This document shows, in pieces, positions 33,819-47,500 of a stretch of DNA of 64,000 nucleotides (position 1 is its first letter; the number at the start of each line of letters is the position of its first letter). Under the pieces are notes generated by a model. The model searched no databases and was not told the DNA's origin. It worked only from the letters and a program-made list of their open reading frames with translations. Made by a program: the position numbers and the translations under genes. The stretch is taken from the NCBI GenBank assembly GCA_910589415.1, contig OU342630.1, forward strand, positions 87,788,186 to 87,852,185. Reading direction: 5' to 3'. This DNA comes from Malachius bipustulatus (lineage: Eukaryota; Arthropoda; Insecta; Coleoptera; Melyridae).

Positions 33819-36741
33819 CAGGGTGTTTCTTAATAACATGCGAATATTTAAGGAGGTTATTCTTGGGTCAATTTTGAGAAAAAAACTTTATATGAACGTA
33901 TGTCCTAAAAGTCTTAACTTTTGAACTACAGGGGTGCTAAAATTTAAAGAAAAAAACTTGTTTTTTATTATAACTGTGATATTAGCCTAGATATTTTTTT
34001 GAAATTTGGTACACGCCTTCTATGCATCAACATGCATTTCATGAGGCGAAAACAATTTTAGTACTTTTACCAGTGGCGGCTACGGGTTTTGAATTAAATG
34101 TTTTTGAAGAAAAATATGTTACGCCACTGCTTTTTCTTAAAGTAAAAATTATTTTTGAAGTCCCCATCCCTTTCCAAGCAAATGTGGTCTCTTGATTTTT
34201 TTCCGTTTGACGTACTGTTTTTGCATAAAAAAATAAAACTCAATCATTAACACCGCGGTAGACCACTTATAAGAACAATAACTTTGAACAGTTTATTTAA
34301 GAAAATAATTTTTATTTAATAATAATATTTAAACCAAAATTACTATAATCGCTGGATCGGTCGCGGAGGACCACAGGCATGGCCACCTAGGTCCCCGGAC
34401 CTCAATAGTTTAGATTATTTCCTGTGGGGTCATCTTAAAACATTGGTTTATAACACACCAATTCATACTGAAGAGCAGTTGAGAAACAGCATCATAGTTT
34501 GTTGCTAAACTATTAGAAACACTCCAGGTATTTTCCGAAGAGTACGCGAGTCGATGAGAAGAAGAGCTGAGGCATGCATACTTGCAGGAGGTGGACATTT
34601 CCAACACCTGATTTAATTTGTTTCGTTGTGCGTTTAGTTATCAATTTTCTGTTACTATTCCAAAATGTATGTAGATTACTTTTTTTCATAATTTTACAGT
34701 TTAAAAATTATTTTCTTAAATAAACTGTTCAAAGTTATTGTTCTTATAAGTGGTCTACCGCGGTGTTAATGACTGAGTTTTATTTTTTTATGCAAAAACA
34801 GTACGTCAAACGGAAAAAAATCAAGAGACCACATTTGCTTGGAAAGGGATGGGGACTTCAAAAATAATTTTTACTTTAAGAAAAAGCAGTGGCGTAACAT
34901 ATTTTTCTTCAAAAACATTTAATACACCTCCATGTTGTCGTTTTCGCCTGAGAAGTTTTTTTGTAAATTTTACCATTTATATGTTGAAAGCATAAGGTTG
35001 CGGCGCGATCTCCCTCTCCACTTATTGTTTAATAAGTTCACATTATAATGTTCTCCTAAAAATTCTGAAAGTCATATGGGGAATTACAGTCTTTCTCTTT
35101 TGGTTTTCGTCTTTTGTCAATTAATTGTGTTTCCAAATTTGTCAAATAATTTTCCCGTTTATCAAACGTCAGGGTGATTTTTCAATTCAAATTCCTCTTT
35201 TGTCAAACTAGATTCCCTTTAGATACCAAATGCTTTTCCAATGTTTATAATACTGCACGTAAATAGGAAGAGCAATTATATATTGATGTAACGTGACACC
35301 AATTTAACATGAAAAGGAAATTGATTGATAAAAATTGGTAGATAGAAAGATAAAACTGTAATTAAGCCAGAATATACCCCTAGGAAGGTATCTATGCGGC
35401 GCTTCGTATGTACCTACCTAATAAACTTTAAATTCTGTTTGTGTTAATCATTAAAATATAAGTGAATTATATTTATAACTTAAGCCCCCCTATATACACT
35501 ATACACCGCCATTTATGACGCAAGAAGTAAACATAATAAATAATTTGGAATATTCTACCAGAGATAGTATTGGTTCACTTGAGGTCAATTCAACAAGAAA
35601 ACCGGGCCCCCCTTGCGCGTTATAATTTATTGATGATAAACAAAAAGCGATTTATGCATCCATTGGCATTCATTATTTTGTTCTGAAATAATAATTATTT
35701 GTACTGTTAGGTATCGAAAACAATATATTAATGCATTTGCAATTTGCAGTAATAAATTCATTTTCATACTAAATGTGATGAAAATATTTGGTAGAATTAT
35801 TTGATTTTGGGCAGGTACCTAACCATCGGTATGTTAGTTAAAACGGGGAATAGTGATGAACAGAATCAAAGGTAAAATTATTAGTCTTTTAGTCTTTTGG
35901 TCTCCAGCTTGGGAGGAAACTAAGACCAATGACCACTAATAATAAAACCAAGACCAAGACTCAACTTGCAAGGACGAAAAACTCTTTGACTGTAAATATT
36001 TTTTTATTACCACGATTTAACTCAATTTACTTAACATGATCAATTCAGGTACTTTTTAAAATTAAAAATTTTTCATTACTTTTAATAGAAATACTTCAAT
36101 TTACAAAAAGGTGGCTGCGCGGGTGGGTTACGACATTACGTTTTTCTTTAAGCCTATTAGTGCGAATTGAACTCGTGGGCTGGAAGAATTTGTTAACAGT
36201 GCCTAGTGGCAAGTAGCATTATTTGAAAATTTTATTAACAACTATGCTTAATATCCATGACACGTTTTTATATGTCCCTGAAATGACTTCACTGCTCTCT
36301 ATTAAATGTTCCTCAGGTGAAACTAAGTCGATAAAAGTCAACTTATTTAGTCCAAAGCTGCTTCGTTTGGCCGCTAGGAGATGTCAAAGTGTCAATTCTG
36401 AAATTGTTATTTGCTTTTAAGAGCTAAACTTCTGAAGCGATTTTGAATTTTTTTTTTCAAAAATATTAAGTGTAAGCGACTTGAACGAACGCCACTGCTA
36501 CAATAACTAAAAGTTATACGTTAGGAAATGCCTCTTATTGATGCATGGAAAGTGTACACAAATTTTCACGATAATATCTTGATTGATATCAAAGTTATTA
36601 TTAAAAAACGATTTTTTTTTCTTGAAACTTCAACACCCTGTAGTTAAAAAGTTAAGCCTCTTAGGACATACGTTTGTACTTACTTTTTCTCTTAAAATGA
36701 TCACCCCATGAATTTTCTCGGTTCATTTTAGATACACCCTG
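33819..36741. mobile_element. 2.9-kb mariner-like element with nested inverted repeats
   Basis: Starts CAGGGTGTTTCTTAATAACATG-like sequence after TA (33817-33818) and ends ATACACCCTG before TA (36742-36743). The outer arms (33819 to about 34100 and about 36480 to 36741) pair through GAACGTATGTCCTAA and CTTAACTTTT..AACTACAGGG. A second, better-conserved inverted pair lies inside (about 34060-34315 and 34702-34957) with transposase sequence between its arms. The right part contains about 1.5 kb of unrelated AT-rich DNA. It looks like one element inserted into, or recombined with, another. Confidence 0.8.
34350..34616 (+). pseudogene. Mariner-type transposase C-terminal fragment
   Basis: The frame reads RWIGRGGPQAWPPRSPDLNS and then LDYFLWGHLK, the conserved WPPRSPDL..LDYFLWG block of mariner transposases with its third catalytic aspartate. 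It continues with YNTPIHTEEQLRNSI and, after one in-frame TGC-TAA stop, RNTPGIFRRVRESMRRRAEA to a natural TAA. The N-terminal two-thirds is absent. It lies between the inner inverted arms of the surrounding element. Confidence 0.88.
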
Positions 36742-37461
36742 TATTATATTATAGCTCATGACTCATGATTATTTTGCTTCAAAACTGCAAAATTTTTTCC
36801 AGGTTTTCGGTCAGGATATTTGGAAGAAAGGAGGGCGACCAAATTTGAGAAAATTTTCGCCAATATCTCAGAAGCTATACGCAACAAAAAGCTGTTGAAT
36901 AGTTTTTGAAACTGTTGCCTAGTCAATAAAAAATTATTTTAGTAATAATTGTTATTTTTAAATTCAAGGTGCCTGCTTTTTACGCCAGAAAAAAGTGAAA
37001 TAATAGAAAATACCCAGCTTGAAATCACCCTATAATAATAGGTAATTCACAATACTGTGATCAGCTTAATAATCTAATTAAAGAGAACAGCCTGAAGGCA
37101 AGAAATCTTGTAATAACAGCTGAAATCAGGCACCATTGCATTTTTAATGAAGGAACCTAAAAAGTGCCTAACTTCATCCTAGCTTTGTTGAAAAATACTA
37201 GTTAACATGCATTTAACAATGGACATATTAAGCATCATAACCAGGTGTGGTTTTGCAATTATTTTATTATTAGGAATTTTTCTACCCCATATAGACAATG
37301 TAACATTTAAAAAATATCAGATCACAGTCAAAAACTTCACTTGAGAAATATCAAAGATGTCAAATGTGAATTTGAATTGTACCATACTGTATTTTTTTAT
37401 TTGAATCACATTTCTATAATCATTTGTCTGATCAATTCAAAACTACTGAAGCGGCCATATA
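36742..37461. other. Intergenic, no gene seen
   Basis: AT-rich spacer between two TA-flanked elements. Nothing recognised. Confidence 0.35.
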
Positions 37462-38341
37462 CAGGGTGTCCCAGTTTATTCAAAGCGGTCTCTGTAGGCC
37501 AAACGATGGACTTTTTCAAATTTTTTTTTGAAAATTCAAGAAGTACAGAATCACAATCGCCATAATTTAAAATTATTTTGGAGTATACAGAGTGTCCCAT
37601 ATGAGAGTGGCATATCAAAGTTATGTTTTTTTAAATGGCATGCTCCTATGTTATTGCATTTTTAGATTGTCTGAGAAGAGAAAATAAGATTGGCTTTTAC
37701 AGTTGGTGTTTAAATTCAGAAGTTTTTGAGTTATAAACAAGTGAAAATCGTCATTTTTCGAGTTCAAGGCCCTGTACAACGAAAACGGCTAAAGATAGAG
37801 AAAAACGGCTTACATGTCCTTATTTTAACTTTTCATGTACTATCCTATGGTATAGAAACATTTGTACTTTCTTTGATTTTTTTATTTGGCGACGCGTGGA
37901 GAAATCTCAGAATTTTTCAAATTTTGTATCACCCTGTATAAACATTTCATCCACATCATAGGATAGTACTTGAAAAGTTAAAATAGGGACATGTAAGCCG
38001 TTTTTCTCTATCTTGAACCGTTTTCGTTGTACAGGACCTTGAACTTGAAAAATGACGATTTTCACTTGTTTATAACTCAAAAACTTCTGAATTTAAACAC
38101 CAACTGTAAAAGCCAATCTTATTTTCTCTTTTCAGACAATCTAAAAATGCAATAACCTAGGAGCATTCCATTTAAAAAAACATAACTTTGATATGCCACT
38201 GTCATATGGGACACTCTGTATACCCCAAAATAATTTTAAATTTTGGCCATTGTGATCCTGTACTTGAATGTGCAAAACATTTTTGGAAAAAATCCATCGT
38301 TTGGCCTACAGAGACCGCTTCGAATAAGCTGGGACACCCTG
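37462..38341. mobile_element. 880-bp TA-flanked foldback (mariner-type MITE)
   Basis: Starts CAGGGTGTCCCAGTTTATTC and ends AGCTGGGACACCCTG, with TA on both sides. Arms of about 380-410 bp pair almost throughout (for example CTCTGTAGGCCAAACGATGG and CCATCGTTTGGCCTACAGAG). A CAGAGTGTCCCATATGAGAG-like internal terminus at 37588 and its complement suggest that the arms are themselves composite. No transposase. Confidence 0.9.
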
Positions 38342-41272
38342 TATATCTCAAGAACTGTTATTGGTCCTAAAGCCTCAAAATAAAACTTTTACAGACACAA
38401 GTACCTAACCATGAGAAATTCAATGAAAATATTTTCAAGATGGCTGCACCTCTTTAAATACCGGAAATTGACACCAACTTGTGATTTTGACAGGGACACC
38501 TGTATATTATATATTTTAAAATCATATCTGGGAAAAGTGAATAGTGGTTTTTACAGTTGTTATAGTTTAAATTGAGTATAGTTAACGAGTTATAAACAAG
38601 TGGAGAAGAAAATTTTTGAACTTCAAAGCAGCCTCTCATTGATAAGGGCTTACATGTCCCATTCTCAACTTTTCATGAGGTGTTAGGTATCATATTATGT
38701 GGTTTATATTTCCATACAGGGTGATGAAAGTCAACTTTTTATCTTGAATTGTTTCTCTTGATTAACTCAGCTACTTGTAGGGAATTCAATTTCCTACAAC
38801 TTTTCTTATAACAGTTTTTTCGCTACTTTATAATTGTTGAATAAACCTGAAAAAAGGGAAGTAAAACCATTGTATTTTCTCACTTAGTTTCCTTTAGGAA
38901 ATGCAAATAAACTTCAACAGATAAATTTAAATTTTCGAAAATTTTGGTCTTGATTGACATACAAAACACTTCCGACATTTTTTTATAATGCCGAAAGGTT
39001 AAATTATAACATTTATTTTTGCGGTTTGTTATTAGGTGCTCTTTCTTTTCCTATTTCCAGTTACTTTTAGTTTTTTTAAATATGTCGCGATGTTGCTATT
39101 TACCTACACCTCAAATTGTTTTTAAGAAATAATAAAACTCCCATCACTCAATCACTCAAAAATAAGAATCCTCTTTCTTTCTTTTTTAATAAAATACCTA
39201 TTTTGAATGGCATTTTATGGAGACATTAAGTTGTCTATCTAAGGATGGTTCTCAAACTCTTCGATATTTGAATAAACAGTTCCTCCGCCACTTTATTTAT
39301 GGAGTTCTTTAAAAAGTTGCAAGATGACAAAAATCAAAGTTATTTAAGCATTACACGCATGATATTTTAAATATACCGTTGTTTTGAAAAATTATGAACA
39401 AAGTAGTTTTTATTTGGTCATGCTGTTACACCCCATGGCGGTCATTTTAGAAGCTCAAAAAACTATTTTCCTATTTTTTAGGATCACTTTCCTTGAAATG
39501 TTTTGGCCTTAGGTGTATGACAATTAGTTTCTGAGATATTCCCGGTGACCATTCTTAATGACTCACCCCCTACATAATGACTGGACTGTAATACTTCGTA
39601 CAATAATAATAATTAAAGAATGTCTCTGTAATACTAATCACAGCTGGGTAGTTGACACCAATAATAGGTACAATGCTGACAAACCAAATTATAATTTTCT
39701 TGTTCGATAATATTCTGTAAATGGTTTGCAGAAACGTAAATATACAGAGTGATCCGAAACTCACGGAGTCAGAGCATGCATAAACTTTACTTTTAAAGAA
39801 TAGTGCTGTACCGCACCTCAAATTTCTTTCAGATTTAGATATGTTGTTAATTTTCAATTTCTCTGTAAGAGGTTTTGGGGAAAAAAACTTGAATAATGTA
39901 GTATTTGATCAAGAGTATAATAGACCAAATTATTCACTTTATTTTTGTCATACTTATTAAAATAATTAGCTACAAACTTGGATGAGGGAAACTCTGTAAC
40001 TCGAAAACCATCGGATTTTTTCTTAGATTATCCCTAATTTTAATGGGATCTATAATGCCCTGTATTCGGAGTGCGCGAGTTTCTGATCAACCTGTATAAC
40101 TCAAATATATATCAAGTATTATTGGTGGATACTCATGAAAATGGTAAACTTACTATTGTAAATGTGAGGATCGATGCTGGAGAAATGATCATAAAATAAT
40201 GCTACATATGCAAAGTTGTTTATTTTTTAATCTACTTATATTTATAATTTGTTACAAAATTGTGAAATACCGAAGCAAATAAATGGTGATCCTAAGCCAT
40301 TTAGAATACTTTCAGAATGTAAGAATAATTTTGAAATCACAACTGAAAATTTCAAACAAACACAAATACAAAAATTTGAGCAATTTATATAATATTACAC
40401 AAGTAGTCAGTCCTGATGAGATGAAATTAGAAGAAACAAAATTGGTCCCGTAAAAAATTAAACGGTGCGATTCCCTTGTACAAATTTTACAATCGGTTCA
40501 CATGAATATTTCTAGTGGTTATCATTTACAGTGTTCTATTCTTTTGATTCTGATAGCATTATCCCCAGAGAAAATTGTACAAGAGATTTTTAAAACAACT
40601 AGGTACCTTGTGTTGGTAATAAATAAGATAAATAGAATAATTAATTGTTAAAAAAAAATATAAAGAAAACAACATCAACATTAAATTAATAAATTAAAAT
40701 AAAATCACTAATATCTTACAACAATCACATAGTCTGTTAGTTTCATCATAAATTTTACAAAAAACAAAGTAGGTCTCAATTCAAAACATTATCACATTCA
40801 CTTATTATTGTAATATAAATAAAATCAAATAAAAATTTATAAAACAATATTATTTAAAAACAAGAAAGTCACAAATTACTTATATTGTGATTAATAGTGA
40901 CCTGCAAACAGATAAAAGGAACTTTGCGTAAATGAAAACTGCAAAGGTTTAGAGTAAAAGACTACCATAAGTACAAAGACTGAAGATGTTAAACCAACAT
41001 CCAAAAGAAATTCACTTATATACAATAAAATACTATAAACTAACACGAGCACATTGTATAGTATGTTTCTAGAAATATAGTTGCAAATATAATTTGCACA
41101 CAGACATCCTGTAGTAAGTTTATCAAGATTATAAATATCAATCTTAGACATAGCTATCTTGGTTTTCCACATACAAGGAAAAACACATTTAACTAAAATC
41201 CATATGGCAGAGTATGGTATTGTACCTATAACCATCAACAATTATTACCCCTAACTATAGGCCTTTTCCAAT
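38342..41272. other. 3' flank and probable 3' UTR of neurabin
   Basis: Holds an arm fragment of the preceding foldback family (about 38530-38690) and isolated CAGGGTG or CAGAGTG termini (38716, 39745). The part next to the neurabin stop codon is probably its 3' UTR. A possible minus-strand AATAAA is at 40219-40224, about 1.05 kb past the stop. The 116-codon frame at 40891-41241 lies in this UTR and is not conserved to my knowledge. Confidence 0.4.
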
Positions 41273-41536
41273 TCATTTCTTTTTACTAGCTTTCTCGGCC
41301 TTCTTTAAAAGTTTCTCTTTTTCTTTTTTGTCTCTTTCCATCTGTTTGCGTTCTTTTTCAGCTTGTGTTTTCAATTCTTTGATCTTACGCTTCAAGCGAT
41401 TCTTGTCTTCACTGGATATACCCAGGATTTTGAAATCAGCTGAAGTTAGTGAGAGTAGAGTACTGCCGTTCACTTGCAACTCTATGAACTTTGGAATATG
41501 CTGTTCCAGGGCTATTGCTAATAACCACTGGCATAC
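41273..41536 (-). CDS. Spn: Neurabin exon 10: SAM domain and C-terminus
   Basis: The TTTCAG acceptor is followed by [20 protein letters not shown], the SAM core, through [14 protein letters not shown] Lys/Glu-rich helix follows, ending AEKASKKK and TGA at 41275-41273. Confidence 0.95.
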   Translation of the reverse strand, partial: VCQWLLAIALEQHIPKFIELQVNGSTLLSLTSADFKILGISSEDKNRLKRKIKELKTQAEKERKQMERDKKEKEKLLKKAEKASKKK

Positions 41537-44500
41537 CTGAAATAAATAAAAGTTACAATGAAAATTGTCCACTCAGTGTTGAGCTACTGGGGCAGAAAAA
41601 AAAATTAAAAATTAAACACCTAACAAATGTTTTGCGATATATTAATCCTATATTAGGTCAGGCGATCCGGATAATTAGGAAATACAATATCTGGATAATG
41701 GTACTTCCCGGATACTTACTTTTCTGGCCCTGAAAATACCCCGATTAATACCTACAAATTCCGGGATTAAAGCCTCTGCATTATAAGGTTATTATTGTGC
41801 ATTCGGAGTCCAGACAGAATATGCTTCTTCAAACAAGAACAGTTAGGATTTATACCAAGATCTTTTTTCTCTCTAAATCCTCTTTATTTATAACAGCAAA
41901 CGCCTATCCTCACCTGTTCCTTTGTCCAATCACTAACAGGAGCCGTCTGCCAGAAGTGTGAACTCCTCCTATCACTGGAGATGCTGCAGGAAGAGAGGCT
42001 GAGGTCAGTTGTGGCACACCAGGAAGAACTGTCATGTCGTGAAGGCGACACCGAGCCCGATGACAGACTCGAGGGTGAGGGCGGTGTAGGTGACGTTCCC
42101 GGCTGATGCTGCCAGGGAGTGCTACCTGGGGGCGATAACGTCACTGGGATGACTCTCTTAACTACAACACCAGACAGGAATAAAATTAGAGAACAAGTGG
42201 GTTGACAAATAGGTAAAATTGACTGAGCGTGCATCAACTCGTGCTTTTAAAGTCTTATGATAGTCACTTCTTGGGGAAATTTGATAAAAGATACCTCACA
42301 ATTTTGTCACATAACAGTTATCAAATGATTAAAATAAAAAATAGAAGTGCTATTTGACATATTAATTCAAATTATGATAATATTACACCTACTTTGTTGA
42401 CTTCATATGTGGCATCCTATTGTATAGTTTATATACAGAGTGTCTCGGAAATGAGGACCAAATAAGTCAAAAACTCCTAATAACTATGCCCTAAATGACA
42501 TAGAAGATAGAGGGGTAGAAAGGGACGACCCTTCAGTTATATGCGCCCCGGTAGACATTTCAGTCTCTAAATTTTTCTCATACTGTACATTGACCTAACA
42601 TGTGTTTTTTACACCAAATGGCATCAAAACTCTTGAACGGTTTCGAAACTACAAAAAAAAAAAAATTATACCCTGTCTCTTGAAAACAGTGGATTTCAGA
42701 GAAAAATCTGTAATTTTATTGATAAGTGTGAGCCATTTTCTGTATTCAATTTTCTCAGACAATTGAAAATATAATAAATATACAGGTGTCCACGTTAAAA
42801 TACCGAAGTAGGTGTCAACTTCCAGTATTCGCGGATGTAATTTTTTTTCTGAATTTTTTGCCAGGATCTAGAACTAGTTTCCAAAGTATGGCAAGTTTAG
42901 GTATATAATAATAATAAGATAAATATAATGGTCAAAAGGTGAATATAATAAGATATAACCAGACACCCTGTATGCATTCAATCTTCCCAATAATATTTTT
43001 TCAAGTACATAGAATCATTGTAAAAACCATATTAGATTAGATTCATCGTGAGTGGGCCATTGTAACACCTCCACTGCGACCATAGGTCTATTGTGGCTCA
43101 CATCTAGTCGTACTACATTAACCCCATCAGGTCAGCCTCTTTAAGGAAGCTGACCATCTTGACTGTTGCTAATGTATCCAGGTCCTCCGGTGTAAGAAAA
43201 TCTCTCCCGAAGGTTTGTAATCTGGTTATTCGCCGTCCTGTTTCTCAGAGGAGATTTATTTCTCTTTTCAATTTAAGACTTCTTCTAAGCTGCTCTTTTC
43301 TTTGCATGAAGATTTCAGTGTATTTCGAAAATGAATAGCTACCATGTAGAAAATCCTTAATCCTTGAGATCCCATAACCTTTTGTCATTATAATAGCTGA
43401 GAAGGAGGGGGGGGGGGGCTTATACCACCCAAATTTCTTGCACTGATTGAATTTCATGAACACATCAGCTTGGAACTGACTGTTAAAAAGTATTCCAGAT
43501 CAGAACATTTTCCACCCTTTTTTATCGATCTTTACCTCCCCCGAACAGCAACACTTTTCTGATGAAGCCACAAGAATATAAAATTGATATCTTCCAGTTT
43601 CCTAAATAGTTAAAATTTCTTTAGCCACAAAGGGAGACATTATATTTTTTTTCACGAAAGTGACACTGTCACTTATTCTGGTAGGGTTTATCTAACTAGA
43701 CATGATACTGGCACTAGCAATACAACATGTTTATATCATGAAGATCAACAAGGTCAGATAGAAAGAAAATATTTCAAAAATTAAGATCCTAAATGTCAAA
43801 ATTAACAATAATTGCACAATTTGATAGTACGTAATTAATTTTAATTTTACAAATTTATGTAATTACAAAGTCTGCCAGATTTTCCCTAATTTTCTGTTAT
43901 ATTAAAAAATAAATCAATATGTGAAAATAAAGTGCCAACAACGATTACATCTCTAATCTTTACTTACCTTTGGCATTTGCTTCATTGACTGCTTGTCGAA
44001 TTTCTTCTAGTAAGTGTTGAGCAGCAGCATTTTTATTACTTTTCTCATTTAATTCATCAGTCGAGCTGTTTAAACTCTCAGTGCCAAAACGTTTTTCTCT
44101 TTCAGCTAAAACCTAAAAAACAAATTATATGCTATGGTTAATTACTGAAGAAATCAACAAAGTTTTTCTACATCTTATGAAGAAAAAATATTCATCATAT
44201 CAGACACTATAGGATGATTCTTTACCATTTCCTAAATACTAGTAATAAAGTACTCATTTATTTATCAAAATTTTGCAATATCTCGGAAATCAAAAAACTC
44301 AATAGAGATTTTTTAACATTTTACTTCAAAATAACCATTTTGCTCGAGGACTCTTATTATCCTTCAATCATTGGAATTGAAAATAAAAATAGTCAGTCGT
44401 CCCTGTATGCATCTTTTCACCTGTGTGAAAAAAAAATACTTATGCCCGGTTGTTCAAACGTTAATTAAAAATTTTCAGATAATTACTGATTTTAAAATGT

Positions 44501-47500
44501 CCTGTATTATCGAACCATTGGTCTGATATTGCTGAAAGTGGATTCTGCTCCCTTTAAGAAGAGTTAATTAATGATTAAAAATGAAAGGTCATTAAATATA
44601 TTCGCCGTATTTTCAAAATCTGCAATTTAAAATCAGTAATTATCTCAAAATTTTTAATTTACGTTTGAACAACCGGCCCTTAGGCTACACAGGCGTGATT
44701 AGCGAGTTGAAAGATATAAAAGAAGTGATAGAAACTGAGCAGAAGAGAAACTTAGAAAAAAGAGATATTAAGCTAGCTCCAAATTTCATAAAGTTGTTTC
44801 ATGAATCAAGTCAAAACTTGAGTGGTTGAGAGAAAAAGAATTAGTGAATTGTGGGGGGATAGTTTTCTGATTCCTTGAATATAAGCTCTTTGGCAAACTT
44901 AGCAGGATATTTTCTCATCTATGGTAATTTGTAATCCATAAGCAACTTTTTGCAAACAGAAGATTGCCAGTTTCATTATTAAAGCCATGATCATGCGGGC
45001 AATAAACTAAAAATGGTAAAGTAATTGTGCATTTATGTGTAAAAGCAAATTTGAAATGTATATGATTGTAAACAGTGAAATCTTTAATATTTATGTGTCC
45101 CAAGCTAGAGAGTAAATAATAATTGTTAATATAAAGAACTTATGGCATTTGTGGAAGGTGATAAAAAATAAGTGACTAGCCCAGAACTTTTTCTGGGGTG
45201 ATTTACTTACAATGTAGCACACTAGTACCATAAGTAGGTTTTTAGGATAATTGGAAGGGTTAAACTGATACCTCAAAAATTGAGTTGACTTTAACTTCCA
45301 TTAGTTATACAGGGTGTCACACAGATAATTTTGCCAAAAATAACGAGACTTTCCATAACGGGCAAGATACACGATGTCAAAGTAAAATTTTATAAGATGT
45401 TTTTATTAATAAGTCAGTTGTTTTTCAAGATATTCAGTTAAAATTTTACATAAATTTCTTTATCATGACGACATGCTTTTTGAAAGATTTTGATTACAAA
45501 GAATTGAAGAATGAGCGGAGGGAACAAGAGTTAGAGAACACGTTGACCCCCACTTTTTCCTTCATACATGCCCTCTTGGTCGAAGGTTTTGTTTTTTAGA
45601 TCAAGCATGCATTTCTATTATTTTTTTCACTCTTGTAAAATTTTGATACAGGGCTTGGTTTAACATATACATATTGCGACTTATTTGTCTGTTTCATTGA
45701 TAGATTCGATTCTCTGTGAACAAAACTTAGCAAAAAGTATGTAGTCATGAAATAAAAAATTGTGCAAAATTTGAACTGAATATCTTGAAAAGCAATGGAG
45801 ATAATAATAAAAAGATTCTTTTAAAATTTGACTTTGGCAACCCTGTATCTTGAAAGCCTATGTAAAAAAAATTACATGACGAAAGTCCCTTTTTTGACCA
45901 AATAATGTGTGGCCAAGAGCCTGACCTGCTAATTCCTGACAGCCTGTATTATCTTGTTAAAATATAATAAAATAAATACAGAGTGTTTCATTAATTAGTA
46001 CAGACAATTCAAGTGGAGATTCCTTCATAAACTTTAGGGAGGTTATCATCAAAAAAAATTTTTCAAGCCTCTCGATGGAGGTACCTTAGAGTACCCCTTT
46101 AAAAGAGGTAAATTCACATTTATCTATAAACTACCACCAAATGCCTTTATAATATTGTAATTTTATTCGTTAATACATTTTTTGGTAATTGTTTACATCC
46201 GCGGCTCCTAAGTTTCATCAATTTTTTCGGGACCGAGGAGCGAAATAGGGGTGCTGGGTGGGTAAGAAATTAAAAACAGCCATGGCAAACTAATATTAAG
46301 GTCACAACTAAGGCCTCTTTGGCACTACGGTCGAATTTCTATTTTTTTTTTCACTTTCAGGGCAAGGAAAATCTTCGAAAATAACAGTACCACGATTTTT
46401 ATTTTGAATTTTGCATTTATTTTGAATTTATAATCCGAAAATTGTTGCATCAATCCCTGTGCGGACTGAACACGTAATGAAAGCGGATATATCGCTCAGT
46501 CCGGCTCTGTGAGCCTCTAACACAGAATAGAATACTTGGCAATTATGGTGAAGTGGTTTTATCCGGGATCGCGGCATCTAATCGGTGCCTCTTGTCAGGA
46601 CCGCACTCCCTCCGCACTCTCAAAACCATTTTTTTACACCGTTTTGTGGCTTTCCCTTTCATTTGCCCAGGAAATGAATACCTTCCTGGTGTTGCTATAG
46701 GTATGTTCTCCACCCCTATATAAGTTCCATAGTCAAACTGTAGGAGCCGCGGATGTAAATAATGACCCATTTTTTTATTTTTAAATTCATAAATTAGAGG
46801 CCCAATTCAATAATTAGAATAATTGTTTTTGTCTCTTACAAATTTAGCATAAACTTGACACTTTAACACAAAAAAAATCATGGAGCTTGCAAAAATTATA
46901 ATTTAAAAAATTTACATTTTTACAAAATTTCACTACCTACAAGGTTTTAATTATTAAGAACCTTGTCAAGCACCAAGATTTTATTCTTTAGCCAATTTTG
47001 AGATAAAAAGATTCAATAAAAATAGGTCATAAGTAGCTTAATTTTAAAAATTCAGGGTGTTGAAATTTATGGAAAAAAAAAGGTATTTTCAAAACCAAGC
47101 CATTTAATTTTTATCTTAATATTTACTAAAGTAATCAAATTCTGAAGTTTGACAAAGTACTTAATTATTTTTGTTAAAAATGATAAAAGGAGTTATTTTG
47201 TAATTTTTGCATGTTCCATGATTTTATCTTTTAATGGAAAAGTATTAAATTTACACGTAGTTTTCAAGAGACAAAATTAGGTAATTTGAAATAAATTGGT
47301 TCTCTACAGTATGAATTAAAAAATAAAAAATAAAAATAGTTCCTAAAAAGTTCTTGTAAAAAACTTTTAGGGGTAGTACGGTTAACCTCCTTGCAGGAAA
47401 GCGTGGATATAAAAATTTGATATAAAGACTTTTGGTGGTAGTTTTTGATTGCCAAAGTTTCTTTCTTATTATTTCAAGTCGTTTCCAAATAAAATGAGAA

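Noticed and set aside
40891..41241. 116-codon frame downstream of the neurabin stop codon
   Set aside because: It lies in the expected 3' UTR on the same strand. Its AT-rich composition gives false membrane segments.
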